Assembly: GCA_020631035.1 (NCBI GenBank) | Contig: JAHDIA010000443.1 | Location: 1 to 5,501, forward strand | Origin: Chitinophagales bacterium | Lineage (GTDB): Bacteria > Bacteroidota > Bacteroidia > Chitinophagales > UBA2359 | Length of the DNA stretch: 5,501 nt | Direction: 5' to 3' | Part shown: positions 1-5,501 of the stretch, one piece after another | How the letters are laid out: the number at the start of each line of letters is the position of its first letter | Numbering within the stretch: position 1 is the first letter of the stretch | Position numbers and translations under genes: made by a program | The notes under the pieces: model-generated | The model's input: the letters and a program-made list of their open reading frames with translations, nothing else | What the model was told of the DNA's origin: nothing | Database searches by the model: none

Positions 1-1
1 T

Positions 2-379
2 GCCCTCGATTTGTTTTATCTCGGAATGTATTTATACAACAAAGATTACACAAAAAAAGCCAAACAAATGCTTAATAATGTCAAGGAGGATGTTATCAAA
101 AATGGTCCTTTTTACTCCAATTGGGCGAGCTTGATGTATTATATGGTTAACGAACCCTACGAAGTGGCAATCGTAGGCAATGAGGCACAAGAATTTAGAG
201 CGCAAATGGACGAGCAATACCTACCCAATGTATTCTATTTGGGTGGTAGCAAAGAAGGCGAGCTAGAACTGCTACAAAACAAAATGATAGAGGGGCAAAC
301 CACTGTTTACGTTTGCCAAAACAAGGCATGTAAATTGCCCGTTGACAATGTTGCCAAGGCAATGGAATTGATTAAATAA
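2..379 (+). CDS. YyaL/DUF255-family thioredoxin domain-containing protein, C-terminal fragment
   Basis: An open frame runs in from the left edge and stops at TAA 377-379, so only about the last 125 residues are visible. The family (YyaL in Bacillus, SPATA20 in animals) has an N-terminal thioredoxin-like domain followed by a large alpha/alpha-barrel domain resembling N-acylglucosamine 2-epimerase; that part lies outside the window. What is visible fits the family's end: helical repeats containing FYLGMYLYNKDY and FYSNWASLMYYM, then a small alpha/beta segment with the EVAIVGN motif, then TTVYVCQNKACKLPV, whose two cysteines (codons 314-316 and 329-331) match the CxxxxC motif typical of the family C-terminus. 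The exact reaction is not established for bacterial members; a sugar-related or redox role is only suggested by domain content. The next gene is 383 bp downstream, so co-transcription with it is not obvious. The family call rests on motif recall, not a search. Confidence 0.8.
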   Translation, partial: ALDLFYLGMYLYNKDYTKKAKQMLNNVKEDVIKNGPFYSNWASLMYYMVNEPYEVAIVGNEAQEFRAQMDEQYLPNVFYLGGSKEGELELLQNKMIEGQTTVYVCQNKACKLPVDNVAKAMELIK

Positions 380-540
380 TATTAAGTGAGGATACATTGT
401 ATTTTTGTATTATATTTAAAATACTAATGGGTAATTGTTTGATTGTAATTGGACAATTTTCTCTAATGGCTCTAAGCTCCAAGCTATTTAGGGCAAAACT
501 TTCCCCATTCTCAAAAATAAATCCCCTAATAATTTTTTTT

Positions 541-567
541 AATCAATTAAATAGTTTTAATTTGATT
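541..567. repeat. AT-rich imperfect stem-loop
   Basis: Bases 541-551 (AATCAATTAAA) pair with 556-567 (TTTAATTTGATT) as 11 base pairs with one bulged T at 561 and a four-base loop. A run of eight T (533-540) lies before the stem rather than after it on the plus strand, so this is not a standard plus-strand terminator; on the minus strand the hairpin would be followed by A. In such AT-rich DNA a stem like this can arise by chance. Function unknown. Confidence 0.3.
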
Positions 568-630
568 AAGCATTTGAGCTTGCCAAGCTAAAATACACAC
601 ATCATTCACTCAAAATAGTCACCACTTTAA

Positions 631-678
631 GTGTTGAAATGGCTGTGCATTGATTAACACGTATTGCATTTTTAACAC
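631..678. promoter_or_regulatory. Cluster of GTGTTAA/TTAACAC motifs upstream of sixA (possible operator)
   Basis: Two imperfect direct repeats, GCATTGATTAACAC (647-660) and GCATTTTTAACAC (666-678), start 19 bp apart, close to two helical turns. An inverted near-copy, GTGTTGA, lies at 631-637, and the overlapping sequence 623-633 is a small palindrome (CACTT-T-AAGTG). Same-face spacing about 85-130 bp before the sixA start would suit a regulator binding site. No known regulator is recognised, and short AT-rich matches like these may be chance. Confidence 0.2.
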
Positions 679-762
679 AATTGAATATTGGATCATTACA
701 TTCCTATTCAAGGTATAAGATTTTTTCTAGTGTGTAATCTTTAGTTACCAAAATGCCAAGTT

Positions 763-1272
763 ATGAAACACATTACACTCGTCAGACACGCCAAATCTAG
801 TTGGAGTGATCCAACCTTAAATGACATAGACCGTCCTTTAAAGAAGAGAGGCATAGTTGATGCAGAAAATATGGCGACATACATACTCAATCAAAACATT
901 GTACCCGATTTGTTTGTCTCAAGCCCAGCTAAAAGAGCCTATCAAACCGCTCAGATTTTTGCGCAAAAAATCATCAAAGATATAGAAGCCATAGAGGTAG
1001 ATGACCGCCTATATCTCGAAGGAGAAGATGTGATGCTAAAAGTCATTAGAGAACAACAAAATCAATATCAATCAATGATTTTGTTTAGCCATATGCCATA
1101 CATTGCCAGTTTATTCAGCGAATTAACAGGCAATTTTGTATATGAATACCCAACTTGTGGATTGGCACATATGCAATTTGATATAGATAAGTGGGAAGAT
1201 GTTTTAAGTGGTGAAGGCAAAAGTAAGCTGTTTTTATACCCAAAGATGATGCCTTGGCATTTGAATAAGTGA
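763..1272 (+). CDS. sixA: SixA-like phosphohistidine phosphatase (histidine phosphatase superfamily)
   Basis: The 169-residue cytoplasmic protein is a compact member of the histidine phosphatase (phosphoglycerate mutase-like) superfamily, close in length to E. coli SixA (about 161 aa). It begins with the signature LVRHAKSSW (residues 6-14), giving R8 and the nucleophile H9, followed by DRPLKKRG (23-30), which is typical of the SixA branch. SSPAKRAYQTA (53-63) supplies the second arginine, R58, and FSHMPYIASL (108-117) the second histidine, H110. The last motif reads SHMP where many relatives have GHNP, but the histidine is kept. SixA in E. coli removes phosphate from phosphohistidine, for instance on the ArcB phosphotransfer domain; the substrate here is unknown. 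An in-frame TAG at 742-744 limits the start to this ATG. It lies 125 bp ahead of ppk1 on the same strand, a pairing I recall from other Bacteroidota, suggesting a shared phosphate-related role. The family is well supported; the precise substrate is inference. Confidence 0.88.
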   Translation: MKHITLVRHAKSSWSDPTLNDIDRPLKKRGIVDAENMATYILNQNIVPDLFVSSPAKRAYQTAQIFAQKIIKDIEAIEVDDRLYLEGEDVMLKVIREQQNQYQSMILFSHMPYIASLFSELTGNFVYEYPTCGLAHMQFDIDKWEDVLSGEGKSKLFLYPKMMPWHLNK

Positions 1273-1324
1273 TACATAAGGGATTGAACATATTATACCA
1301 TCTAATAGATAATAGTACTTCATA

Positions 1325-1352
1325 TTGGAAAAATCTTTATTCTGTTGATTTG
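1325..1352 (+). promoter_or_regulatory. Weak candidate promoter for ppk1
   Basis: TTGATTTG at 1345-1352 matches the Bacteroidota -7 consensus TAnnTTTG except at the second base. A TTG at 1325-1327 lies 17 bp before it, a little short for the usual -33 box distance. If used, transcription would begin within about 40 bp of the ppk1 ATG. The match is imperfect, and ppk1 may equally be read through from sixA. Confidence 0.2.
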
Positions 1353-1397
1353 ATTGTTTTTGTAGAGAGAATTTAGTAAGTTTACTCACTCAAACGA

Positions 1398-3476
1398 ATG
1401 GAAAAAACATTGAATTCAGAAAAATTTATCAACAGAGAAATTAGCTGGCTCGCTTTTAATGAAAGGGTGTTACAGGAGGCTGAAGATCCTACCGTCCCTT
1501 TGCTAGAGCGACTTAAATTCTTGGGCATTTATTCAAGCAATCAAGATGAGTTTTTTCGAGTACGTATTTCAGGACTCAAACGCATGTCTCGACTTGAAGA
1601 AGAAGCCTACAAAATTCTAGGACAAAGCCCCACCAAATTGCTCAATAAGGTGCAAGAAAAAGTGGTTCGCCTAAAAGACCGATTTGATGAGGCATATGTG
1701 AAAATTAGAAAAGCACTCGAAAAGGAGAACATCTTTATCATAAATGAAAAAATGTTGGATAAGGAACAAAGTGCTTTTGTCCGAGAGTATTTCCATACCA
1801 AAGTGCGTTCTGCTTTGTACCCTGTCTTGCTCGATGAACACAAGGAATTTCCCCGACTTGATGATCAAAGTATTTATTTGGCGATTCGTTTGGTTAGAGG
1901 GCAAAAAGATGAAAAAAAAGCACAATATTCTATCATAAAAATTCCTACCCATATTCTTTCTCGTTTTTTGATTCTTCCTTCTAAAAACCACAAAAAATAT
2001 ATTCTCTTACTAGATGATGTTATTCGACACAACTTAGAGGACATTTACCAAATTTTTAAGTTTGATTATGCACAAGCTTATACCATAAAAGTAACCCGTG
2101 AAGCGGATTTGACCCTAGACAATGACTTCTCAGAAAGTTTGCTTGAAGCACTTGAAAAAAGCCTGAAAAAAAGAGCGAAAGGGGAACCCAATCGGCTAGT
2201 ATTTGACCGAGAAATGCCCGATGGTTTTCGCAAGTTTATGATTAAGCAAATGAAGCTTAAAAAACATGATACCATCATTTCAGGAGCGCGTTATCACAAC
2301 TTCAAAGATTTTATGGGTTTTCCCGATTTGAACCGACCCGATTTACTTTATCGCAAACGGAAGGCAATCAAACATCCCGATTTTGCCGATAGTCGCCGCC
2401 TTATGAGTGTCATCTTAAAAAAGGATGTACTCTTATCAGTCCCTTATCAATCTTTTGACCATTTGCTAGATTTGTTACGAGAGGCGGCAATCGATCCTTA
2501 TGTAACCCAAATCAATATGACATTTTATCGTGTTGCCCAAGAGTCTAAGGTGGTCAACGCACTCATCAATGCAGTACGTAATGGCAAAAGGGTCGTAGCT
2601 GTTGTTGAACCATTGGCACGCTTTGATGAACGTTCCAATATCAAATTGGCAAACAAACTAAGAGACGAAGGTGCAGAAGTTATCTTTGGAATCAAAGGTT
2701 TTAAAATACACGCCAAACTGATACACATCGAACGAAAAGTTGGTAGCCGCAATCAACGGATTTCTTGCATCAGTACAGGCAATTTCAACGAAAATACCTC
2801 ACGCATCTATGCAGACCATATTTTGATGACTGCCAATGAAAAAATCAACAAAGAAATCAAAAGGCTTTTTGACTTTTTTAGCAACCGAATCATTCTAAGC
2901 AAATATAAAAGTTTGCTAGTGGCTCCACTCACTTTTAGAAAAAAATTGGTTCAAGATATCAACACTGAAATCAAAAATGCAAAAGCAGGGAAAAAAGCAG
3001 AAATTGTTTGGAAAACCAATCACATCAATGATCCCAAATTGACCAAAAAATTATATGAAGCAAGTGAGCATGGGGTAAAAGTAAAACTAATCATTAGAAC
3101 GACTTGTGGGCTTGTACCAGGAGAGTCCTTTAGTAAAAATGTAAAAGCCAAAGGAGTGGTCGATCGTTACCTTGAACATGCTAGGGTTTACCAATTCTAC
3201 AATGGTGGCAACCACAAAGTGTATATGGGTTCAGGCGACTTATTGGTCCGCAATCTCGATTACCGTGTAGAAGTGATTTGCCCCATACTAGACGAAAAAC
3301 TCAAACAGCAAATGGTCGACATCTTGGAGATTGAGTGGAAAGACAATGTAAAGGCGAGAGAATGGGACAAAAACCTAAGCAATCTCTACTGCAAACCCGA
3401 AAAAGGAGCGAAACTATTTAGAAGTCAAATAGAAATCTACAATTACATCAAAGCATTGTCTAAAGAGGGAGATTGA
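1398..3476 (+). CDS. ppk1: Polyphosphate kinase 1
   Basis: PPK1 reversibly transfers the gamma-phosphate of ATP to a growing inorganic polyphosphate chain through a phosphohistidine intermediate. At 692 aa it matches E. coli PPK (688 aa) almost residue for residue in the key sites. The N domain opens with FINREISWLAFNERVL (10-25) and YSSNQDEFFRVRI (45-57), where N48 corresponds to the nucleotide-contacting N45. A head domain follows to roughly residue 310. The first catalytic domain carries R378 (TFYRV) and R408 (ARFDER), equivalents of R375 and R405, then IHAKLIH with the phosphorylated histidine H438 (H435 in E. coli), STGNFNENTSRIYADH with Y471, and in the last domain RYLEHARVYQF with H594 (H592). 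Nothing essential is missing. In-frame TAA at 1377-1379 leaves only this ATG. No Shine-Dalgarno is visible. It follows sixA by 125 bp. No exopolyphosphatase gene follows; the next gene, bshC, converges on it. Confidence 0.97.
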   Translation: MEKTLNSEKFINREISWLAFNERVLQEAEDPTVPLLERLKFLGIYSSNQDEFFRVRISGLKRMSRLEEEAYKILGQSPTKLLNKVQEKVVRLKDRFDEAYVKIRKALEKENIFIINEKMLDKEQSAFVREYFHTKVRSALYPVLLDEHKEFPRLDDQSIYLAIRLVRGQKDEKKAQYSIIKIPTHILSRFLILPSKNHKKYILLLDDVIRHNLEDIYQIFKFDYAQAYTIKVTREADLTLDNDFSESLLEALEKSLKKRAKGEPNRLVFDREMPDGFRKFMIKQMKLKKHDTIISGARYHNFKDFMGFPDLNRPDLLYRKRKAIKHPDFADSRRLMSVILKKDVLLSVPYQSFDHLLDLLREAAIDPYVTQINMTFYRVAQESKVVNALINAVRNGKRVVAVVEPLARFDERSNIKLANKLRDEGAEVIFGIKGFKIHAKLIHIERKVGSRNQRISCISTGNFNENTSRIYADHILMTANEKINKEIKRLFDFFSNRIILSKYKSLLVAPLTFRKKLVQDINTEIKNAKAGKKAEIVWKTNHINDPKLTKKLYEASEHGVKVKLIIRTTCGLVPGESFSKNVKAKGVVDRYLEHARVYQFYNGGNHKVYMGSGDLLVRNLDYRVEVICPILDEKLKQQMVDILEIEWKDNVKAREWDKNLSNLYCKPEKGAKLFRSQIEIYNYIKALSKEGD

Positions 3477-3630
3477 TATAATTATGGGCGACTCTCCCCG
3501 TTTCAGACAAGCTCAGTCTGGTTTACCCTGCATGTTTTGTCTTACCAGCACACTTATCCATCCCCCTACGCCACACTTCAATCAATTGTATGCAAAACAC
3601 AAGATTAAATCTTAAATTTTGAATCTTCAA
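3477..3630. other. Convergent intergenic gap between ppk1 and bshC
   Basis: Both flanking genes end here, so terminators for each strand are expected. No classic GC-rich stem with a T-run is seen in either direction. The first ~95 bases (3486-3580) are about 53% G+C by my count (50 of 95), clearly above the neighbouring DNA, and include a small palindrome at 3504-3520. The remainder is AT-rich and holds the perfect palindrome AAGATT-A-AATCTT (3601-3613), which could be a weak two-way termination hairpin but lacks a proper T tract. A 43-codon open frame, 3484-3615, is probably fortuitous. Confidence 0.5.
3504..3520. repeat. Short intergenic palindrome, REP-like
   Basis: CAGAC (3504-3508) and GTCTG (3516-3520) form a perfect 5-bp stem around AAGCTCA. 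The core GACAAGCTCAG resembles, from memory, a palindromic intergenic repeat seen in many copies in various bacterial genomes (often as TTCGACAAGCTCAG). It sits in a GC-rich patch between two convergent genes, the usual place for such elements. A role in termination or transcript-end protection is possible, but there is no T tract. Copy number elsewhere in the genome cannot be judged from this window. Confidence 0.45.
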
Positions 3631-5232
3631 TTACTCCCCCTCACTCAAAACAGTAAATGCTTTATTTTGAGGGTCTAGCTCTTGGTACAATACATCAATA
3701 AAGGTACTGCCATGACGCAACCACAATGCCATAAAATTATCGTAGCGTTCCTGTAGTTTGCCACTAGGAAATAGTTTGCCATTGACATTCCGAATTTGTT
3801 GGATATTGGTATCAAATTTTCGTTTTTCAGCCCGCAAGATTTTGGATTCCAGATTCTCTACCGATTTTAGAGTTTTTCCCATTTCACCCAATACACTTTT
3901 TTCCAAACTGGCATCAATGTGTACCGCTTTGTTTTTGATGGTTTCAAATAGTTCTTGTAGTTGTTTTTTTTCAGCACCCAAACTCAATTCCTCTGCGGTT
4001 TGTGCCTTTACAAAATCTTTTATCAATAGTTCCGTATCTCCAAACAAAGCACTTGTTTCCAAACCCAATTTATTCCATTTTTTAGCCGAACCTTTGTCCA
4101 TCCACAAAACAGAATTGCGCAAAATCAACGAAGGATAAAAATAACCCAAAGCTTCAAATGCATCTTTCAATTGCATCCAATACGCCAATTCCCCACCACC
4201 GCCAATGTATGCCAAATTGGGCAAGATAGATTGTTGGTAAATGGGACGAGAAATCACATTGAAACTAAAACGGATGGGATTGCGCTCCAATTCCTCCAAT
4301 ATTTCAGCCTCAGACCAAACCAAATCGGTATCATTGACCAAGTATTGTTCGTCTTTGTACACAATACGATTCCGCTGTTTGTCTGTTCCAATGTAAAATA
4401 GATTGATGGCTCTAGGCAAGGCTTGTTGGTGGTAGCCTGCTGCTTTTAATTTATCTGAAGTCTCAATTACATTTGCATACAACTGATGCTCTGTTAATTC
4501 ATTTTTGATAAAAGGCAACATCAATTTTTTCAGTTCAGCATTGTGTTGGTCCAAAATCACCAAACCATACTGAGCAAACAGGCGGTTGACAAAGGCAAAC
4601 ATTGCCTTTCGATAAGGAAGACCCGCCAAAAAACATTCCTCCAAAATGGCAAGAATGGATTGAGCATTTTCTGATTCTCCCAATATTTCTTTTAATTCAG
4701 CAATGACACCATCAAGAGAATTGGTATCAAACAAACCCACTGCGCCCGACTCCTGACTATTCCATTCGACGCGCTTCCCAAATAGATTGAAATACTGTAC
4801 CTCTTCAAAATCGTGGTCTTCGGTATTCATCCAAAAAATGGGCACAAAATTGTAGGAAGGATGCAATTCTTTTAGATGGTCCGACAAACGAATACAATGA
4901 ATGATTTTGTAAAAAAAGTAAAGCGGACCTGTAAACAAATTTAATTGATGACCAGTGGTAAGTGTAAAAGAATTGTTTGATTTAAGTTCTTCAATATTTG
5001 CCTTGGTTTTATCAGAACAAGTCAATCCATCATATTGTTGTAGCAAAGCACCTGCAAGAACATTCCGATCCGCAGCAGGAAATTGTTTGCGTTCCTCGAT
5101 GATGGTTTCAAAATCATTTACGTCAAAAAAGGAACGTACAAAGGGACGTAAATCATCTTTTTTATCCAGAAAATCCAAAATCAATTTGGAGTAGGCATTG
5201 GTTTGTTTGTAGGGAATGTGTATTTTTTTCAT
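3631..5232 (-). CDS. bshC: Putative bacillithiol biosynthesis cysteine-adding enzyme BshC
   Basis: BshC is assigned the last step of bacillithiol synthesis, adding cysteine to glucosaminyl-malate made by BshA and BshB; bacillithiol is a cytoplasmic low-molecular-weight thiol used like glutathione. The 533-residue length is normal for the family (about 530-540). Motifs appear in order: TTGHQLNLFTGPLYFFYKII (92-111), where GHQ sits at the nucleotide-fold signature, PIFWMNTEDHDFEEV (131-145), LAYIGGGGELAYW (340-352), a charged helical stretch from about 415 to 480 expected to form the family's coiled coil, and LFPSGKLQER (487-496) near the C-terminus. A TAA codon directly precedes the ATG, so the start is fixed. 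The gene has no operon partner in view and no bshA or bshB nearby. It converges on ppk1 with a 154-bp gap and has a hairpin array starting about 27 bp upstream of its ATG. The family assignment is secure; biochemical proof of the BshC reaction is weaker than for BshA and BshB. Confidence 0.95.
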   Translation of the reverse strand: MKKIHIPYKQTNAYSKLILDFLDKKDDLRPFVRSFFDVNDFETIIEERKQFPAADRNVLAGALLQQYDGLTCSDKTKANIEELKSNNSFTLTTGHQLNLFTGPLYFFYKIIHCIRLSDHLKELHPSYNFVPIFWMNTEDHDFEEVQYFNLFGKRVEWNSQESGAVGLFDTNSLDGVIAELKEILGESENAQSILAILEECFLAGLPYRKAMFAFVNRLFAQYGLVILDQHNAELKKLMLPFIKNELTEHQLYANVIETSDKLKAAGYHQQALPRAINLFYIGTDKQRNRIVYKDEQYLVNDTDLVWSEAEILEELERNPIRFSFNVISRPIYQQSILPNLAYIGGGGELAYWMQLKDAFEALGYFYPSLILRNSVLWMDKGSAKKWNKLGLETSALFGDTELLIKDFVKAQTAEELSLGAEKKQLQELFETIKNKAVHIDASLEKSVLGEMGKTLKSVENLESKILRAEKRKFDTNIQQIRNVNGKLFPSGKLQERYDNFMALWLRHGSTFIDVLYQELDPQNKAFTVLSEGE

Positions 5233-5262
5233 TTAAATTGTTTCAATTATTTTCAAAACCCC

Positions 5263-5287
5263 GTAGGGGCAACCCTTGTGGTTGCCC
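5263..5287. repeat. Hairpin unit 1
   Basis: GGGCAACC (5267-5274) pairs perfectly with GGTTGCCC (5280-5287) around the loop CTTGT. The head GTAG lies outside the stem. The following tail (5288-5308) ends in a run of A. Confidence 0.85.
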
Positions 5288-5308
5288 GAACAGGAAACGC
5301 AAAAAAAT

Positions 5309-5332
5309 GTAGGGGCGAATAATCATTCGCCC
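5309..5332. repeat. Hairpin unit 2
   Basis: GGGCGAAT (5313-5320) pairs perfectly with ATTCGCCC (5325-5332) around the loop AATC. The four inner base pairs differ from those of unit 1 while both arms remain complementary. The tail includes CCG-AAAA-CGG (5336-5345), itself a minimal inverted repeat. Confidence 0.85.
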
Positions 5333-5357
5333 AAACCGAAAACGGAACCCGAACCAT

Positions 5358-5386
5358 GTAGGGGTATCCCGATTTTCGGGATGCCC
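5358..5386. repeat. Hairpin unit 3 (longest stem)
   Basis: GGGTATCCCGA (5362-5372) pairs with TCGGGATGCCC (5376-5386) as 11 pairs around a TTT loop, with a single T-G wobble at 5365/5383. That wobble is where units 1 and 2 have C-G. The inner stem is seven pairs rather than four. The same CCGAAAACGG tail as unit 2 follows. Confidence 0.85.
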
Positions 5387-5399
5387 AAACCGAAAACGG

Positions 5400-5413
5400 G
5401 TGATACAAATCAC
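5400..5413. repeat. Small hairpin following the array
   Basis: GTGAT (5400-5404) and ATCAC (5409-5413) form a 5-bp stem with loop ACAA, immediately after unit 3. It lacks the GTAGGGG head, so it is not a fourth unit. It may be chance. Confidence 0.35.
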
Positions 5414-5451
5414 AAATACAAAATGGTCCGTACATTTATAATTCTCAACGT

Positions 5452-5501
5452 AACTTTAAGTGTTAAGCGATAGCGTCACTTGAAGTTGAAGTAGGTCAAG
5501 T
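5452..5501. repeat. Overlapping inverted repeats at the right edge
   Basis: AACTTTAAGTG (5452-5462) pairs with CACTTGAAGTT (5477-5487) as 11 pairs with one T-G wobble, enclosing a 14-base loop that contains GC-GATA-GC. The right arm also contains ACTTGA (5478-5483), which is the exact reverse complement of TCAAGT at 5496-5501, so the two stems exclude each other. The structure may continue past the window. No coding sequence is seen from 5233 to 5501, so this could be the leader or the terminator of a gene to the right, or another intergenic repeat. Confidence 0.5.

Larger units (their letters stand above)
380..762. other. Non-coding AT-rich intergenic region between the DUF255 gene and sixA
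   Basis: No convincing gene is present. A 64-codon open frame at 397-591 starts only with TTG and has low-complexity hydrophobic content, so I do not call it. Just after the upstream stop there is a tiny ATAC-ATT-GTAT stem at 392-402 followed by five T, which could act as a very weak terminator. Further along are an AT-rich stem-loop (541-567), a short AGCTT-GCC-AAGCT palindrome (577-589) and repeated TTAACAC motifs (654-678). A TATAAG at 714-719 with TTG at 688-690 could be a promoter for sixA, but it does not match the Bacteroidota TAnnTTTG consensus, so I do not call it separately. Confidence 0.6.
5259..5399. repeat. Array of three tandem hairpin units with a constant GTAGGGG head
   Basis: Three units begin with GTAGGGG at 5263, 5309 and 5358, so the periods are 46 and 49 bp. 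Each unit has a stem opening GGG(C/T) and closing GCCC, with different but self-complementary sequence between, followed by an A-rich tail. Units 2 and 3 share the exact 17-base segment GCCCAAACCGAAAACGG (5329-5345 and 5383-5399); unit 1 has a diverged version (GCCCGAACAGGAAACGC). The first unit is preceded by CCCC, giving an alternative CCCC-GTA-GGGG stem at 5259-5269. Palindromes with a GTAGGGGC...GCCC frame are, from memory, common intergenic repeats in several bacterial phyla. No transposase or other coding sequence is associated within the window. Confidence 0.85.

Noticed and set aside
397..591. 64-codon open frame after the DUF255 gene
   Set aside because: It needs a TTG start, has no ribosome-binding signal, its residues are low-complexity hydrophobic, and it overlaps AT-rich stem-loops; it looks fortuitous.
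1375..1386. AGTAA-GT-TTACT symmetry just before the ppk1 start
   Set aside because: Five-base AT-rich arms at a single place are expected by chance; there is no second copy near sixA to suggest an operator.
3601..3613. AAGATTAAATCTT palindrome as a bidirectional terminator
   Set aside because: The stem is AT-only apart from one pair and there is no T tract directly after it on either strand; it is noted in the intergenic entry but not called as a terminator.
3484..3615. 43-codon open frame with ATG start and a PCMFC motif between ppk1 and bshC
   Set aside because: It spans the palindrome and the AT-rich tail, has no recognisable family and starts 8 bp after the ppk1 stop without a ribosome-binding signal. 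Chance is the simplest reading.
3758..4138. 126-codon open frame antisense to bshC
   Set aside because: It lies entirely within the well-supported bshC gene on the opposite strand and resembles no family.
5263..5399. Possible CRISPR array
   Set aside because: The variable part lies inside the hairpin and is itself palindromic, the constant parts are short, there are only three units, and no cas genes are present.
624..5464. 12-base exact match ACTTTAAGTGTT at 624-635 and 5453-5464
   Set aside because: About one 12-base match is expected by chance in 5.5 kb, more in AT-rich DNA.
5253..5473. Two open frames on opposite strands across the hairpin array
   Set aside because: Their repetitive peptides (for example PFSVWA twice on the minus strand) are just translations of the repeated DNA, and both avoid stops only because of the GC-rich repeats.

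Overview
The window looks like an ordinary chromosomal stretch of a Bacteroidota bacterium. This is inferred from AT-rich composition, the lack of clear Shine-Dalgarno sequences before the starts, the pairing of a SixA-type phosphatase with polyphosphate kinase, and a bacillithiol gene of the type common in that phylum. I cannot name a genus.

Layout: (1) 2-379, plus strand, the last ~125 codons of a YyaL/DUF255-type thioredoxin-domain protein that begins left of the window. (2) 380-762, non-coding, AT-rich, with a few weak inverted and direct repeats that may belong to the control region of the next gene. (3) 763-1272, plus strand, a SixA-like histidine phosphatase. (4) 1398-3476, plus strand, complete polyphosphate kinase 1 (ppk1) with all expected catalytic residues. 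(5) 3477-3630, a convergent intergenic gap with a GC-rich patch holding a small palindrome. (6) 3631-5232, minus strand, complete bshC, the putative last enzyme of bacillithiol synthesis. (7) 5233-5501, non-coding and rich in inverted repeats: three tandem hairpin units with a constant frame but different stems, then a small hairpin, then overlapping inverted repeats cut by the window end.

How the genes relate: sixA and ppk1 probably form one polyphosphate or phosphohistidine unit. PPK1 works through a phosphohistidine and SixA-type enzymes hydrolyse phosphohistidine, so a direct link is conceivable but unproven. bshC is transcribed towards ppk1 and is functionally separate (low-molecular-weight thiol and redox chemistry). 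The DUF255 protein is of uncertain role.

I see no clear new defence, mobile or biosynthetic system here. The most unusual signal is the hairpin array just upstream of bshC, whose stems vary in sequence while each keeps self-complementarity.
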